Origin: Rhodococcus sp. NBC_00297
GTDB lineage: Bacteria > Actinomycetota > Actinomycetes > Mycobacteriales > Mycobacteriaceae
DNA length: 64,000 nt
Assembly: GCF_036173065.1 (NCBI RefSeq)
Contig: NZ_CP108041.1
Coordinates: 434,001-498,000, forward strand
Direction of reading: 5' to 3'
The notes under the pieces: generated by a model
What the model was told of the DNA's origin: nothing
Seen by the model: the letters and a program-made list of their open reading frames with translations, nothing else
Database searches by the model: none
Position numbers and translations under genes: made by a program
Part shown: positions 50,272-60,447 of the stretch, piece after piece
Layout: each line of letters opens with the position of its first letter
Numbering within the stretch: the stretch's first letter is position 1

Positions 50272-51410
50272 ACGGTCACCAATCGGCGGGGATCGAAGAG
50301 GGTGATGGGGTGCGCGGTCGTCCCGGTGGTCGCGAGGTCGGCCAGGATCTCACCGACGACGGGCACGAACTTGAAACCGTGGCCGGAGAACCCGCACGCG
50401 ACGGTGACGTTGGTGGCGTCGGGGTGCCGCGCGATGACGAAGTGCTCGTCCGGAGTGTTGGAGTACATGCACGTCGCGGAGTGCACGCTCGGCCCGTCGA
50501 GGCCGGGCACGGTCTGCCGCACCCGGGTCTGCATCGCCTCGATCTCGTGCGGGTGCACCGTACGGTCGATGGTGTCCGGCGTGCACTCGATGCCCTTGCG
50601 GAAGAAGGCCACCTTGACGCCGCCGTCGGGACCGTCGATCGCCGGGAAACCGTAGTCCTGCATACCGTCCGCGGCCTCGTGGATGAAGATCGGGTTGTTC
50701 TCGTACGCGGCGGTACCGGCGCTCGCGCCGAACCAGTGCAGTACCTGGCGCTCGACGACGATCGGTACCGCGAACTGCTCGAGCAACTGCGGTGCCCAGG
50801 CACCGGGGCAGATCACCACCTGGCCCGCCGTGTGGGTCCCCTTGTCGGTGGTGACGGTGACGCCGTCCCCCGACTCCTCCCAGCCGAGCACCGTCTCACC
50901 GAACTGCAATGTTGCACCGCGGTTCTCGGCGAGGTCCAGATGGGCCTGAACGGTGAGTTCGGGCCTCGCGAAACCCGCGGCGGCCTCGAACAGTGCCACC
51001 TCGTCGGGGTCGGGATCGAAGGTGGGGAACGCCTCGCGCACCTGCGCGGCATCCAGGATCTCGTGCGGCAGCGACCATTGCCGTGACGCCAGCAGCGAGC
51101 CCGAGAACGTCACCGAGCTCTCGCGCCCGAGGAACAGTCCTCCGGTGATCCGATGCACCTCCTTCCCGGACATGCTCCTCAGTTCGTCCCACAGTTCGTA
51201 GGACCGCAGGAGGAGCGGGACGTAGGCCGGGTCCTCGAAGTAGGACTGCCGGATGATCCGCGATCCGCCGTGGCTCGATCCCTTGTCGTGGGCGGGGGTG
51301 AACTTCTCGAGTCCCAGCACCCGCTGTCCGCGGTCGGCCAGATGGAAGGCGGCGGCGCTGCCCATGCCGCCGAGTCCGATGACGATGACGTCGTAGCTCA
51401 CGTGGTTCAT
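50268..51410 (-). CDS. soxA: Monomeric sarcosine oxidase
   Basis: A 380-residue flavoprotein of the MSOX/N-methyltryptophan oxidase family: [20 protein letters not shown] binds FAD, and the Cys in [13 protein letters not shown] is the residue that holds FAD covalently in MSOX. It oxidises sarcosine to glycine, formaldehyde and hydrogen peroxide. Start: ATG at 51410, overlapping the dimethylglycine oxidase stop (ATGA); its own stop overlaps the Rieske gene start. The three enzymes thus form a tightly coupled block. Confidence 0.9.
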   Translation of the reverse strand: MNHVSYDVIVIGLGGMGSAAAFHLADRGQRVLGLEKFTPAHDKGSSHGGSRIIRQSYFEDPAYVPLLLRSYELWDELRSMSGKEVHRITGGLFLGRESSVTFSGSLLASRQWSLPHEILDAAQVREAFPTFDPDPDEVALFEAAAGFARPELTVQAHLDLAENRGATLQFGETVLGWEESGDGVTVTTDKGTHTAGQVVICPGAWAPQLLEQFAVPIVVERQVLHWFGASAGTAAYENNPIFIHEAADGMQDYGFPAIDGPDGGVKVAFFRKGIECTPDTIDRTVHPHEIEAMQTRVRQTVPGLDGPSVHSATCMYSNTPDEHFVIARHPDATNVTVACGFSGHGFKFVPVVGEILADLATTGTTAHPITLFDPRRLVTV

Positions 51411-53881
51411 CTCCTGATCAGCTGTCCGGCGGGATCGACGACCGCGTCGTCGGACACCGTCGCACCCAGTGCGGCGGCGAAGTAGGTCACCGACACCGCG
51501 GTGCCGAGTGGAGTGTCCAGCGGAAGCCAGGCGTACGCGACGCACCGCCCGAGGGTCGCCGACCATCCCGCGCTCGTGACGTACCCGACGACCGTGCCGT
51601 CGAGCGAGACCGGCTCCTTCCCGAGCACCACGGCGTCCGGGTCGTCGAACACGAGGGTCCGCAGCCGTCGCGTCGCGGGCCGAGCGGCCAGGGCCGACCG
51701 ACCGACGAAGTCCGTGGCGTCCTTGACGGCGAACTCGACGCCCGCGTCGGCCGGGGTGTCCTCGGAGGTCATGTCGTGCCCCCACGCGCGGTACCCCTTC
51801 TCGAGTCGCAGGCTGTCGAACGCGAGCCGACCGGCAGCGATCACCCCGTGGTCGGACCCGGCCTCCCACAACAGGTCCCACAGGGCGCCGCCGTACTCGG
51901 CGTCGGTGTAGATCTCCCACCCGAGTTCGCCGACGTACGACACCCGCATCATGATCACGGGAATCGCACCGAGGTACGTCCGCACTGCGCGGAAGTAGCC
52001 GAAGGCCTTGTGTCCCAGGTCCGCGTCGGCCAGCGGTGCCACCATCGCGCGGGCACGGGGACCCCACACTCCGACACAACACGTCGCTCCGGTGACGTCC
52101 CGCACCGTCACCGGACCGTCGGGCGTTCCCGCCCTGGCGCGGCGCAGCATCGCATCGAGGTCGAGTGGACCGTTCGCTCCGACGCGATAGTGATCGGCGC
52201 CGAGTCGCGCGACCGTGAGGTCGCTGCGGATCCCGCCTCTCTCGTCGAGCATCAGCGTGTAGGTGACACGGCCGATCGCGGTGTCCACGTCGTTGGTGGT
52301 GAGGTGCTGCAGGAAGTGGGCTGCGCCGGGTCCTTCCACGTCGTACCGGGTGAGCGGTGTCATGTCGTACATCGCGACCCGGCTCCTCGTCGCCGCGGCC
52401 TCGGCCACGGCGATGTCGGAGAAGTGACGCGCGGACCACTCGTCGCGGACCGGAAGGTGGAACCCGGTCTCGAGGAGCGCCGCGAGTTCGCCCGCGTTGC
52501 TCTCGTACCAGGCGGGGCGCTCCCAGCCTCCGCCCTGGACGAAGCGGGCGTCCAGCGCGACCTCCGCGGCGTGGAACGGGCTGCGCCGCAGTCCTCGCAG
52601 CGCCGTGCGCTGCTGGCGGGGGTGCACGATGTCGTACACCTCCACGAACGCCTGCGCGCTGGTCGCGGCGATGAAGGCGGGACTGCGCTCGACCGATTCG
52701 AAGCGATACAGATCGGACTCGTGGAGGTCGATCTCCGAGGCGCCGTCGATCAGGGTCTGGGCGAGAGCGCGCGCGATACCGGCGGAGTGCGTCACCCACA
52801 CCGCCTCTGCCACCCAGAAGCCGGCCAGATCCCGGTGCTCCCCGACGATCGAGTGACCGTCGGGAGTGAAGGAGAAGATGCCGTTGAATCCGGATTCGAC
52901 CTTCGACTCCCGCAGCGCCGGAAGCACTCTCGCGGACTCACGCCAGGCCGGCGCGAAATCGTCCTCGGTGAACGGCAGCATCGACGGCATCGGTGGGGGC
53001 GCCACGGACGACGCGTCACCGTCCGCGTCCCACGACAGCGCGCCCATGTCCGCGGGCATCGGGTCGTGGCCGTAGTAGCCGATACCGAGACGATCCCCGT
53101 GCTCCCGGTAGTAGAGGTCGCCGTCCTGGTGACGAAGGATCGGCAGACTCGCGTCCGTCGCACCGGTGTTCCGGCCGACCAGCGCCTCGATCTGTCCGGT
53201 GTAGGCGTACTGGTGCGCCATCGGGACCAGGGGAACCGTGAGGCCCACCGTGCGCCCGAGCTCGGCACCCCAGAAGCCCGCGGCCGACACGACGATGTCC
53301 GCCGGCACGTCGCCGTGCGGGGTCCGCACTCCCGTCACACGTCCACTCGCCTGGAGGATCTCGGTCACCGGACTGTCCCCCCGGAACACCGCCCCGCGGG
53401 CCTGCGCCGCACGCGCCTGCATCTCGGCGGCCCGCACCGCCCGGGCGAGACCGTCGCTCGGAGTGTGGAACGCGCCGAGCACGACGTCCGGGTCCACGAG
53501 CGGGTGCAGAGCCGCTGCGGCCGCGGCGTCGACGAGCCGTCCCTCGATGCCCCACGAGCGCGCCCACCCGGCCTTGCGTTGCAGATCAGTCCACCGAGCC
53601 TCGGTCGTCGCGATCTCGAGGCCGCCGAGCGTGTCGAAGCACGGCCCGTCGTCGTGCGTGAGTTCGCGGAACTTGTCGGCCGTGTAGGCCGCGAAGTGGG
53701 CCATGGAGCGCGAGGGATTCGTCTGGAACACCAGCCCGGGGGCGTGCGACGTGGATCCGCCGGTGGAGAACAGCGGCCCCTGGTCGAGCACGGTGACGTC
53801 CGTCCACCCACGGGCGGTCAGTTCGTCCGCCAGGGAGGTCCCGACGATTCCGGCGCCGATGACGACGATACGAGGTGTCAC
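51407..53881 (-). CDS. dmg: Dimethylglycine oxidase (FAD + GcvT domains)
   Basis: An 824-residue two-domain enzyme. The N-terminal FAD oxidase ([21 protein letters not shown]) has [16 protein letters not shown], closely like Arthrobacter globiformis dimethylglycine oxidase, where the His binds FAD covalently (His46 here). The C-terminal half (from about 425) is a GcvT-like folate domain that captures the one-carbon unit as methylene-tetrahydrofolate. It converts dimethylglycine to sarcosine. I chose GTG at 53881, with AGGGGGAC upstream. It is the first gene of the minus-strand arm and has a GTTGCG palindrome 20 bp upstream. Confidence 0.9.
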   Translation of the reverse strand: MTPRIVVIGAGIVGTSLADELTARGWTDVTVLDQGPLFSTGGSTSHAPGLVFQTNPSRSMAHFAAYTADKFRELTHDDGPCFDTLGGLEIATTEARWTDLQRKAGWARSWGIEGRLVDAAAAAALHPLVDPDVVLGAFHTPSDGLARAVRAAEMQARAAQARGAVFRGDSPVTEILQASGRVTGVRTPHGDVPADIVVSAAGFWGAELGRTVGLTVPLVPMAHQYAYTGQIEALVGRNTGATDASLPILRHQDGDLYYREHGDRLGIGYYGHDPMPADMGALSWDADGDASSVAPPPMPSMLPFTEDDFAPAWRESARVLPALRESKVESGFNGIFSFTPDGHSIVGEHRDLAGFWVAEAVWVTHSAGIARALAQTLIDGASEIDLHESDLYRFESVERSPAFIAATSAQAFVEVYDIVHPRQQRTALRGLRRSPFHAAEVALDARFVQGGGWERPAWYESNAGELAALLETGFHLPVRDEWSARHFSDIAVAEAAATRSRVAMYDMTPLTRYDVEGPGAAHFLQHLTTNDVDTAIGRVTYTLMLDERGGIRSDLTVARLGADHYRVGANGPLDLDAMLRRARAGTPDGPVTVRDVTGATCCVGVWGPRARAMVAPLADADLGHKAFGYFRAVRTYLGAIPVIMMRVSYVGELGWEIYTDAEYGGALWDLLWEAGSDHGVIAAGRLAFDSLRLEKGYRAWGHDMTSEDTPADAGVEFAVKDATDFVGRSALAARPATRRLRTLVFDDPDAVVLGKEPVSLDGTVVGYVTSAGWSATLGRCVAYAWLPLDTPLGTAVSVTYFAAALGATVSDDAVVDPAGQLIRR

Positions 53882-53900
53882 GAGCGTCCCCCTGGGACCT

Positions 53901-53917
53901 GTTGCGATCAGCGCAAC
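53901..53917. promoter_or_regulatory. Operator 1 of the choline-glycine island
   Basis: GTTGCG-ATCAG-CGCAAC, perfect 6-bp arms with a 5-bp spacer, 20 bp upstream of the dimethylglycine oxidase start. An identical-arm copy is at 54053-54069. A further half-site CGCAAC is at 53931-53936. Confidence 0.75.
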
Positions 53918-54052
53918 GATGGGTGGTTTACGCAACACAGACTCGACGCCCCGGGCCGGGCTGTCAACCCGGCACGCTGTGGTTCGACACACCGGTGCAG
54001 CGATTGACGCGATGGATCGTCCTGGTGCATCCTGTTGCGCAGATCGATCACA

Positions 54053-54069
54053 GTTGCGATCGACGCAAC
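54053..54069. promoter_or_regulatory. Operator 2 of the choline-glycine island
   Basis: GTTGCG-ATCGA-CGCAAC, the same arms and spacing as operator 1, 25 bp before the ferredoxin ATG. An extra GTTGCG half-site is at 54034-54039. Confidence 0.75.
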
Positions 54070-54093
54070 ACCGTCACACTTGCGGGAGGCATC

Positions 54094-54423
54094 ATGCCGG
54101 ACACCGTTCATCGCGTCGCCGTCTGCTCCGCATCGGCCCTCCCCGTCGGCGAGGTCGCCACCGTCACCCCGCCGGGTCACACCGCGATCTCCGTCTTCCA
54201 CACCGAGGAGGGCCTCTTCGCGATCGACGACACGTGCACACACCAGGACGCCTCGCTCGCCGACGGATGGGTGGAGAACTGCGCAGTCGAGTGCCCGCTC
54301 CACGAGTCGTGCTTCGATCTGCGGACCGGCGCCCCCTCGGGCACACCGGCGAAGACTCCCGTTCGGACCTATGCGGTGCACGTCGTCGACGGCGCGGTCG
54401 TGCTCGACCTCCCCGGCTCGTGA
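54094..54423 (+). CDS. Rieske-type ferredoxin
   Basis: A 109-residue [2Fe-2S] Rieske ferredoxin with CTHQDASL and CPLHESCFD (C-x-H and C-x2-H). Such small ferredoxins carry electrons from a reductase to a Rieske oxygenase. A GGGAGG ribosome binding site precedes the ATG. It is divergent from the dimethylglycine oxidase arm, shares its operators, and overlaps the reductase gene downstream (GTGA), so it most likely serves the GbcA-like oxygenase. Confidence 0.9.
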   Translation: MPDTVHRVAVCSASALPVGEVATVTPPGHTAISVFHTEEGLFAIDDTCTHQDASLADGWVENCAVECPLHESCFDLRTGAPSGTPAKTPVRTYAVHVVDGAVVLDLPGS

Positions 54424-55589
54424 CGACCCCCGACAGGCCCGACGTCGAGACGGTGAACTCCGTCCTGGTCGTCGGGGCGTCGCTCGCGGGCTCGACCGTC
54501 GCGACCGCTCTCCGCGAGGACGGGTTCACGGGTCGCGTCACCGTCGTCGGCGACGAGCCCCACCTGCCGTACGATCGCCCGCCCCTCTCCAAGGCCTTCC
54601 TGCAGGGATCGGCTCCCGACCCGTGGCTCGTTCCCGAACCCGATGCGCTCGACGTCGACTGGGTGCTCGGGACACCGGCTGTCGGCATGACCGGTCGGAG
54701 CGTGGAGCTCGCGGACGGGCGGGAGGTGAGTGCCGACGTCGTCGTCATCGCGACCGGCGCGCGCGCACGGACCCTGCTGGGCGCCGACGACCTCGGCGGC
54801 GTCCACACGCTGCGCACGTTGGACGACGCCGCCGCACTGCGCTCGTCGCTGGCCACGGCGACCACCATGGTGGTGATCGGCGCGGGATTCATCGGAGCCG
54901 AGGTGGCCTCCACGGCCGCCGGCCTCGGCATCTCCGTCACCATCGTCGAGGCGTCCACCGCTCCCCTGTCCGGCCCGCTCGGCCTGACGATGGCGGAGGT
55001 CTGCGTCGATCTGCATCGCGCGAACGGCGTGACCCTCCTGCTCGGCGCCGCCGTCGACTCTCTCGAGGGCCGCGACGGGGCCGTCACCTCCGTCCTGCTG
55101 GGGGACGGGACGGTACTGCCCGCCGACGTCGTGGTGATCGGAATCGGATCGATCCCCAACACGGAGTGGGCGGCAGCGTCCGGTCTCGCCATCGACGGCG
55201 GTTTCGTCACCGACGCGCAGTGCCGCACCACCGTTCCGGGCGTCTACGCGATCGGGGACTGCGCTCGCGCGTTCGACGAGGTGCTGCAGGACCACCATCG
55301 CAGCGAACACTGGTCGCACGCGGTCACCCAGGCTCGGCGAGTGGCGCGGTCGATCGTGGGGGCGCAGCCCGCGCCGTCCGGTGTCCCGTATTTCTGGTCG
55401 GACCAGTACGGCTCTCGCATCCAGTTCGCCGGCCGTCGCCAGTCGACCGATTCGGTGCGCGTGGTCGAGGGCGACCCGGAGGCCGGCTCGTTCGTCGCCG
55501 TGTACGAGCGAGCGGACGACGTCGTCGCCGTCCTGGCGATGAACAACGCCCGATCGTTCACCAGGATGAGGAAGAGCCTCGGGGCCTGA
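54420..55589 (+). CDS. Ferredoxin reductase (FAD/NAD(P)H)
   Basis: A 389-residue reductase of the aromatic-dioxygenase type: FAD site VLVVGASLAGSTVA, NAD site VVIGAGFIGAEVASTA, and GVYAIGDCARAF near the FAD end, with a C-terminal reductase domain (VPYFWSDQYGSRIQFAG). It moves electrons from NAD(P)H to the Rieske ferredoxin. The GTG start overlaps the ferredoxin stop. With the oxygenase it makes a three-component system, unlike the two-component GbcAB of pseudomonads. Confidence 0.9.
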   Translation: MTTPDRPDVETVNSVLVVGASLAGSTVATALREDGFTGRVTVVGDEPHLPYDRPPLSKAFLQGSAPDPWLVPEPDALDVDWVLGTPAVGMTGRSVELADGREVSADVVVIATGARARTLLGADDLGGVHTLRTLDDAAALRSSLATATTMVVIGAGFIGAEVASTAAGLGISVTIVEASTAPLSGPLGLTMAEVCVDLHRANGVTLLLGAAVDSLEGRDGAVTSVLLGDGTVLPADVVVIGIGSIPNTEWAAASGLAIDGGFVTDAQCRTTVPGVYAIGDCARAFDEVLQDHHRSEHWSHAVTQARRVARSIVGAQPAPSGVPYFWSDQYGSRIQFAGRRQSTDSVRVVEGDPEAGSFVAVYERADDVVAVLAMNNARSFTRMRKSLGA

Positions 55590-55709
55590 TTCTCCGCATG
55601 CCGATCAGCATTGGGTGCGTATAACAATCTCGAAGTCGCTTTTCTGTGATCAGCCCGGAGAACTCCGTTGGCACTGCACAGCGCTCGTCGCCGGGGATAG
55701 GTTGCCGTC

Positions 55710-56792
55710 ATGACTGCCGAGATCCTGGCCACCGACGCCGTCGCGAGCGACACCACGTTCGACCCGGCGCAGCATGCGCTGGACATGGTGGGCTACCACT
55801 ACCGCGCCGACGACTACTACGAGGTCGGCCGCGAGAAGGTGCGGGAGTACGCGAAAGCCGTCCGCGACTTCCATCCGGTCCACTGGACCGAGGAGGGCGC
55901 ACTCGAGGTCGGCTATCCGGCGCTGATGGCGCCGCCCACGTTCTTCTCGCTGGTCGGCATCATCGCCCAGCAGAAGCTGCTCGAGCGCATCGCCACCGGA
56001 TACGACCTCAGCCGGATGCTGCAGACCGACCAGCATGCCGAGTACTTCGCGCCGATCCTGGCGGGCGACCGGCTCACGTGCGACGTCTCGCTCGACTCCT
56101 TCCGCACGGTCGTCGGCCGCGACATGATGGTGACCAAGACCGTCATCACCAACCAGCGCAACGAGCTGGCGCAGATCACGTACACCACACTGCTCATCGG
56201 GCGCGCCGACGACGGCGACGACAGCATCGCGGACGTCGCGCGCGGCATGGTCATGAACGGCATGTTCACCCTGTCCACCTCCGACGAGGTGGCCGACGTC
56301 AATCCCGGCGGTGACGACCTCGAGACGGTCTACGCCCCGCCCGTCGTCGTCCCGCACACCGGCCATGCCCGTCGGCGCTTCGAGGGCGTGGCGGTCGGCG
56401 ACGCACTGCCCACCAGGACGGTGCTGCTCTCGCGCGGCGATCTCGTGAACTACGCGGGCGTGGTCGGCGACAACAACCCCGTGCACTGGAGCGACCACTT
56501 CGCGTCGCTGCTCGAGCTCGACACCGTCGTCGCCCACGGCATGCTCACCATGGGCCTCGGCACCGGCTTCGTGTCCGAGTGGCTCGGCGACCCGGGTGCC
56601 CTGAAGGACTGCACCGTGCGCTTCACCAGCCCCGTCATGGTCGACCCGGTGTCCAAGTCGGAGATCGTCATCGACGGCACGGTGAAGTCGAAGGACGAGG
56701 CGACCCGGACTGCGGTGGTCTCCATCGACGCCCGCTACAAGGGCAAGCGCATCCTCGGCCACAAGGCCATGGCCACCGTTCACCTGGCCTGA
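55710..56792 (+). CDS. hadAB: Fused (3R)-hydroxyacyl-ACP dehydratase HadA/HadB
   Basis: A 360-residue double hotdog protein. The N-terminal half (1-165) is HadA-like (DMVGYHYRADDYYEVGREKVREYAKAVRDFHPVHW) and the C-terminal half (190-360) is HadB/MaoC-like with the catalytic pair in YAGVVGDNNPVHW and AHGMLTMGLG. In mycobacteria HadA and HadB are separate subunits of the FAS-II dehydratase used for mycolic acid elongation; here they are one chain. The gene has its own 120-bp upstream region with a TATAAC-like box. It converges on pepR with 6 bp between stops. Confidence 0.88.
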   Translation: MTAEILATDAVASDTTFDPAQHALDMVGYHYRADDYYEVGREKVREYAKAVRDFHPVHWTEEGALEVGYPALMAPPTFFSLVGIIAQQKLLERIATGYDLSRMLQTDQHAEYFAPILAGDRLTCDVSLDSFRTVVGRDMMVTKTVITNQRNELAQITYTTLLIGRADDGDDSIADVARGMVMNGMFTLSTSDEVADVNPGGDDLETVYAPPVVVPHTGHARRRFEGVAVGDALPTRTVLLSRGDLVNYAGVVGDNNPVHWSDHFASLLELDTVVAHGMLTMGLGTGFVSEWLGDPGALKDCTVRFTSPVMVDPVSKSEIVIDGTVKSKDEATRTAVVSIDARYKGKRILGHKAMATVHLA

Positions 56793-56798
56793 GACGCC

Positions 56799-58103
56799 TC
56801 AGCTCCCGGCCACGGCTCCGCGTACCGAGGCCGGGAGCTTCGTCACCTTCGAGAACGGCCCTACCACGGCGGCCGCCATGGGCCGCGCCAGCAGGGTCCG
56901 GGCGACGTCGCGGACCTCGTCGTTGGTCACTTGATCGATGCGCGCGAGCGTCTCCTCCACCGACCTGTGGTCGCCGTAGTTGAGCTCGCTGCGACCGATC
57001 CGGTTCATTCTCGATCCGGAATCCTCCAGTCCGAGAACCAGTCCCCCGCGCATGCTCCCCTTCGCGCGAGCGCACTCCGCGTCCGTGATGCCGTCGGTGG
57101 CCACCGACGCGAGCACGTCGCGGATCACCGAGGTGACCTCGCCGAGATTCTCGGGCTGGCATCCGGCGTACACCGAGAACGCACCCGTGTCGGAGAACGT
57201 GTCCACCGACGAGTACACCGAGTACGCGAGACCGCGCTCCTCCCGGATCTCTTGGAACAGACGCGAACTGAGCCCTCCACCGATGGCGGTGTTCAGAACC
57301 GACAACGCCCACCGATGACCCTCGTGGCGTCCGAACGCCCGCACGCCCAGGCACAGGTGCGCCTGTTCACTGTCCCGCGTCGTCAGGCTCAGGGCCGGGC
57401 GCGCGGTGATGCGGCCCGCTCCCCCACGCCGCGGTGCCGGTTCGGCGGCACCGGCGATCCGGTCGGCGAAACTGCGACGGACCCCCGCCACCACGTCGTC
57501 GTGGTCGACGTTGCCGGCGACCGCCACCACCATGCGCGGCGGGGTGTAGCGCCGAGTGTGGAACGAGTGCAGCTGATTCCGCGTCATGGACTCGATGGAC
57601 TCCACCGATCCGATGACGGGACGACCGATGGGGTGGTCACCGAACAGCGCGGTGAGGAAGGCGTCACCGAGCAGGTCCTCGGGGTCGTCGTCGCGCATCG
57701 AGATCTCCTCGAGCACCACCTGGCGTTCGACATCGACGTCCTCGGCGCGGCAGCGACCGCGGAGCACCACGTCCGCCACCAGGTCGAGTCCGAGGTGCAG
57801 GTCCTCGTCGAGCACGTGCGCGTAGAAGCACGTGTGCTCCTTGGACGTGAACGCGTTGAGCTCGCCGCCGACTCCGTCCATCACCTGCGCGATGTCCAGA
57901 GCCGTACGGGTGGGGGTGGCCTTGAACAGCAGGTGCTCGAGGAAGTGCGCGGCACCGGCGACGGTGCGGCCCTCGTCGCGCGAACCGACGGCGACCCAGA
58001 CGCCGACCGAGGCGGACCGCACGCCGGGAACGAACTCCGTGACGACTCGGACGCCGCCCGGCAACACCGTGCGGCGGACGCCGGACGGTTCGGGTGTACG
58101 CAC
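56799..58103 (-). CDS. pepR: M16 zinc peptidase (PepR)
   Basis: A 434-residue insulinase-type peptidase. The inverted zinc motif is HFLEH, with the third ligand Glu in ERQVVLEEISMRDDDPED. The C-terminal half holds the R-Y pair region (SRLFQEIREERGLAYSVYS) of the inactive M16C partner domain. It follows pnp as in mycobacteria (Rv2782c after gpsI). Start uncertain: GTG at 58103 fits the homologue start; the frame stays open to the pnp stop with no better start. Confidence 0.9.
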   Translation of the reverse strand: MRTPEPSGVRRTVLPGGVRVVTEFVPGVRSASVGVWVAVGSRDEGRTVAGAAHFLEHLLFKATPTRTALDIAQVMDGVGGELNAFTSKEHTCFYAHVLDEDLHLGLDLVADVVLRGRCRAEDVDVERQVVLEEISMRDDDPEDLLGDAFLTALFGDHPIGRPVIGSVESIESMTRNQLHSFHTRRYTPPRMVVAVAGNVDHDDVVAGVRRSFADRIAGAAEPAPRRGGAGRITARPALSLTTRDSEQAHLCLGVRAFGRHEGHRWALSVLNTAIGGGLSSRLFQEIREERGLAYSVYSSVDTFSDTGAFSVYAGCQPENLGEVTSVIRDVLASVATDGITDAECARAKGSMRGGLVLGLEDSGSRMNRIGRSELNYGDHRSVEETLARIDQVTNDEVRDVARTLLARPMAAAVVGPFSKVTKLPASVRGAVAGS

Positions 58104-58164
58104 ACGGCGGCGCGGCCGGGAGCCCGAGAGCTCCGCAGACCGCGCCGCCGCGTTCGTGTACTTC

Positions 58165-60447
58165 TTACTCAGCGCTGACCTCGTCGGAGGTGGCGACCTG
58201 ATCGTCGGCCGGCGCGGCGGCTGCCGCGTCGTCCTCGACCGGGACGAGGCTGATCTTGCCGCGGTTGTCGATGTCGGCGATCTCCACGCGGAGCTTCGAT
58301 CCGACGCTGACGACGTCCTCGACCTTGTTGATGCGCTTGCCGCTGCCCAGCTTGGAGATGTGCACCAGGCCGTCACGACCGGGGAGCAGCGAGACGAACG
58401 CGCCGAATGCCGTGGTCTTGACGACGGTTCCGAGGAACCGCTCGCCGACCTTGGGCAGCTGCGGGTTCGCGATGGCGTTGATCATGTCGATCGCGGCCTG
58501 TGCGGACGGGCCGTCCGCAGCACCGACGTAGACGGTGCCGTCATCCTCGATCGAGATGTTGGCGCCGGTCTGCTCGGTGATCGAGTTGATCATCTTGCCC
58601 TTGGGCCCGATGACCTCGCCGATCTTGTCCACGGGGACCTTGATCGCGGTGACACGCGGTGCGTACGGGCTCATCTCGTCCGGCGCGTCGATGGCCTCGG
58701 CCATGACGTCGAGGATCGTGACGCGCGCGTCCTTGGCCTGCGACAGCGCACCGGCCAGAACCTGCGACGGGATGCCGTCGAGCTTCGTGTCCAGCTGCAG
58801 GGCGGTGACGAACTCGCGGGTGCCGGCGACCTTGAAGTCCATGTCGCCGAACGCGTCCTCCGCACCGAGAATGTCGGTGAGGGCGACATAGCGGGTCTCA
58901 CCGTCGACCTGGTCGGAGACCAGACCCATGGCGATGCCGGCGACCGGTGCCTTCAGCGGCACACCGGCGTTGAGCATGCCCAGCGTCGACGCACAGACCG
59001 AGCCCATCGACGTGGAGCCGTTGGAGCTGAGCGCCTCCGAGACCTGACGGATGGCGTAGGGGAACTCCTCCTGGCTGGGGAGCACGGGGAGCAGCGCGCG
59101 CTCCGCGAGGGCTCCGTGGCCGATCTCGCGACGCTTCGGCGATCCGACGCGTCCGGTCTCGCCGGTGGAGTACGGCGGGAAGTTGTAGTGGTGCATGTAG
59201 CGCTTGCTGGTCTCGGGTCCGAGCGAGTCGATCTGCTGGGCCATCTTGACCATGTCGAGGGTGGTGACGCCCAGGATCTGGGTCTCGCCACGCTCGAACA
59301 ACGCGCTGCCGTGGGCGCGCGGGATGACGGCGACCTCGGCGGAGAGCTCACGGATGTCCGTGATGCCGCGGCCGTCGATGCGGAACTGGTCCCGCAGGAT
59401 GCGCTGACGCACGAGCTTCTTGGTCAGCGAGCGGAACGCTGCGCCGATCTCCTTCTCGCGGCCCTCGAACCGGTCGCCCACGCTGGTGAGGATCTGATTC
59501 TTGACCTCGTCGAGCTTGCTCTCGCGCTCGGTCTTGCCGGCGATGGTGAGTGCCTCGTTGAGCGGGATCTGAGCCGCACCCTCGACAGCCTCGAACACGT
59601 CGGACTGGTACGCGGGGAAGAGCGGGAAGTCGCCGGTGGGCTTGGCGGCCGCCGTGGCGAGCTGCTTCTGCGCCTCGCACAGCGATGCGATGAACGGCTT
59701 CGCTGCTTCGAGGCCCTCGGCCACGATGGCCTCGGTGGGCGCCTGCGCGCCGTCCTCGATGAGGGCGATGACCTTCTCGGTCGCCTCGGCCTCGACCATC
59801 ATGATCGCGACGTCGGCGTCCGCACCGGTGCCCGAGACGACGCGGCCGGCGACGACCATGTTGAACACGGCCTTCTCGAGCTGCTCGTTGGTGGGGAACG
59901 CTACCCACTGCTTGTCGATCAGGGCGACACGGACGCCGCCGATGGGGCCGGAGAACGGCAGGCCCGCGAGCTGGGTGGACGCCGACGCGGCGTTGATGGC
60001 CACGACGTCGTACAGGTCCTTCGGATCGAGGCTCATCACGGTGATGACGACCTGGATCTCGTTGCGCAGTCCGTCGACGAACGTCGGACGCAGCGGCCGG
60101 TCGATCAGGCGACAGGTCAGGATGGCGTCGGTGCTGGGGCGTCCCTCACGACGGAAGAACGATCCGGGGATGCGGCCGGCGGCGTACATACGCTCCTCGA
60201 CGTCCACCGTGAGCGGGAAGAAGTCGAAGTGGTCCTTGGGGTGCTTCGAGGCGCTGGTGGCCGAGAGCAGCATGGTCTCGTCGTCCAGGTACGCGACGAC
60301 GGCGCCGGCGGCCTGCTTGGCCAGCCGCCCGGTCTCGAAGCGGATGGTGCGGGTGCCGTACGACCCGTTGTCGATGACGGCAGTGGTCTCGAACACGCCC
60401 TCGTCGACCTCGGTGGCCGCTGCGGTGTTCGTGGTGGTCTCTGACAT
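58165..60447 (-). CDS. pnp: Polyribonucleotide nucleotidyltransferase (PNPase)
   Basis: A 760-residue phosphorolytic 3'-5' exonuclease. Two RNase PH domains (about 35-170 and 360-575; [25 protein letters not shown] and [13 protein letters not shown]), a KH domain ([21 protein letters not shown]) and an S1 domain ([30 protein letters not shown]), then an acidic tail. ATG at 60447. It lies 361 bp downstream of rpsO, the classical rpsO-pnp order, with a stem-loop between them. Confidence 0.97.
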   Translation of the reverse strand: MSETTTNTAAATEVDEGVFETTAVIDNGSYGTRTIRFETGRLAKQAAGAVVAYLDDETMLLSATSASKHPKDHFDFFPLTVDVEERMYAAGRIPGSFFRREGRPSTDAILTCRLIDRPLRPTFVDGLRNEIQVVITVMSLDPKDLYDVVAINAASASTQLAGLPFSGPIGGVRVALIDKQWVAFPTNEQLEKAVFNMVVAGRVVSGTGADADVAIMMVEAEATEKVIALIEDGAQAPTEAIVAEGLEAAKPFIASLCEAQKQLATAAAKPTGDFPLFPAYQSDVFEAVEGAAQIPLNEALTIAGKTERESKLDEVKNQILTSVGDRFEGREKEIGAAFRSLTKKLVRQRILRDQFRIDGRGITDIRELSAEVAVIPRAHGSALFERGETQILGVTTLDMVKMAQQIDSLGPETSKRYMHHYNFPPYSTGETGRVGSPKRREIGHGALAERALLPVLPSQEEFPYAIRQVSEALSSNGSTSMGSVCASTLGMLNAGVPLKAPVAGIAMGLVSDQVDGETRYVALTDILGAEDAFGDMDFKVAGTREFVTALQLDTKLDGIPSQVLAGALSQAKDARVTILDVMAEAIDAPDEMSPYAPRVTAIKVPVDKIGEVIGPKGKMINSITEQTGANISIEDDGTVYVGAADGPSAQAAIDMINAIANPQLPKVGERFLGTVVKTTAFGAFVSLLPGRDGLVHISKLGSGKRINKVEDVVSVGSKLRVEIADIDNRGKISLVPVEDDAAAAAPADDQVATSDEVSAE

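Noticed and set aside
57832-60444. An 870-residue open frame on the plus strand opposite pepR and pnp.
   Set aside because: Same effect of GC-rich coding sequence on the other strand; pnp and pepR are clear genes with complete motifs, and no ribosome binding site or homology supports the antisense frame.
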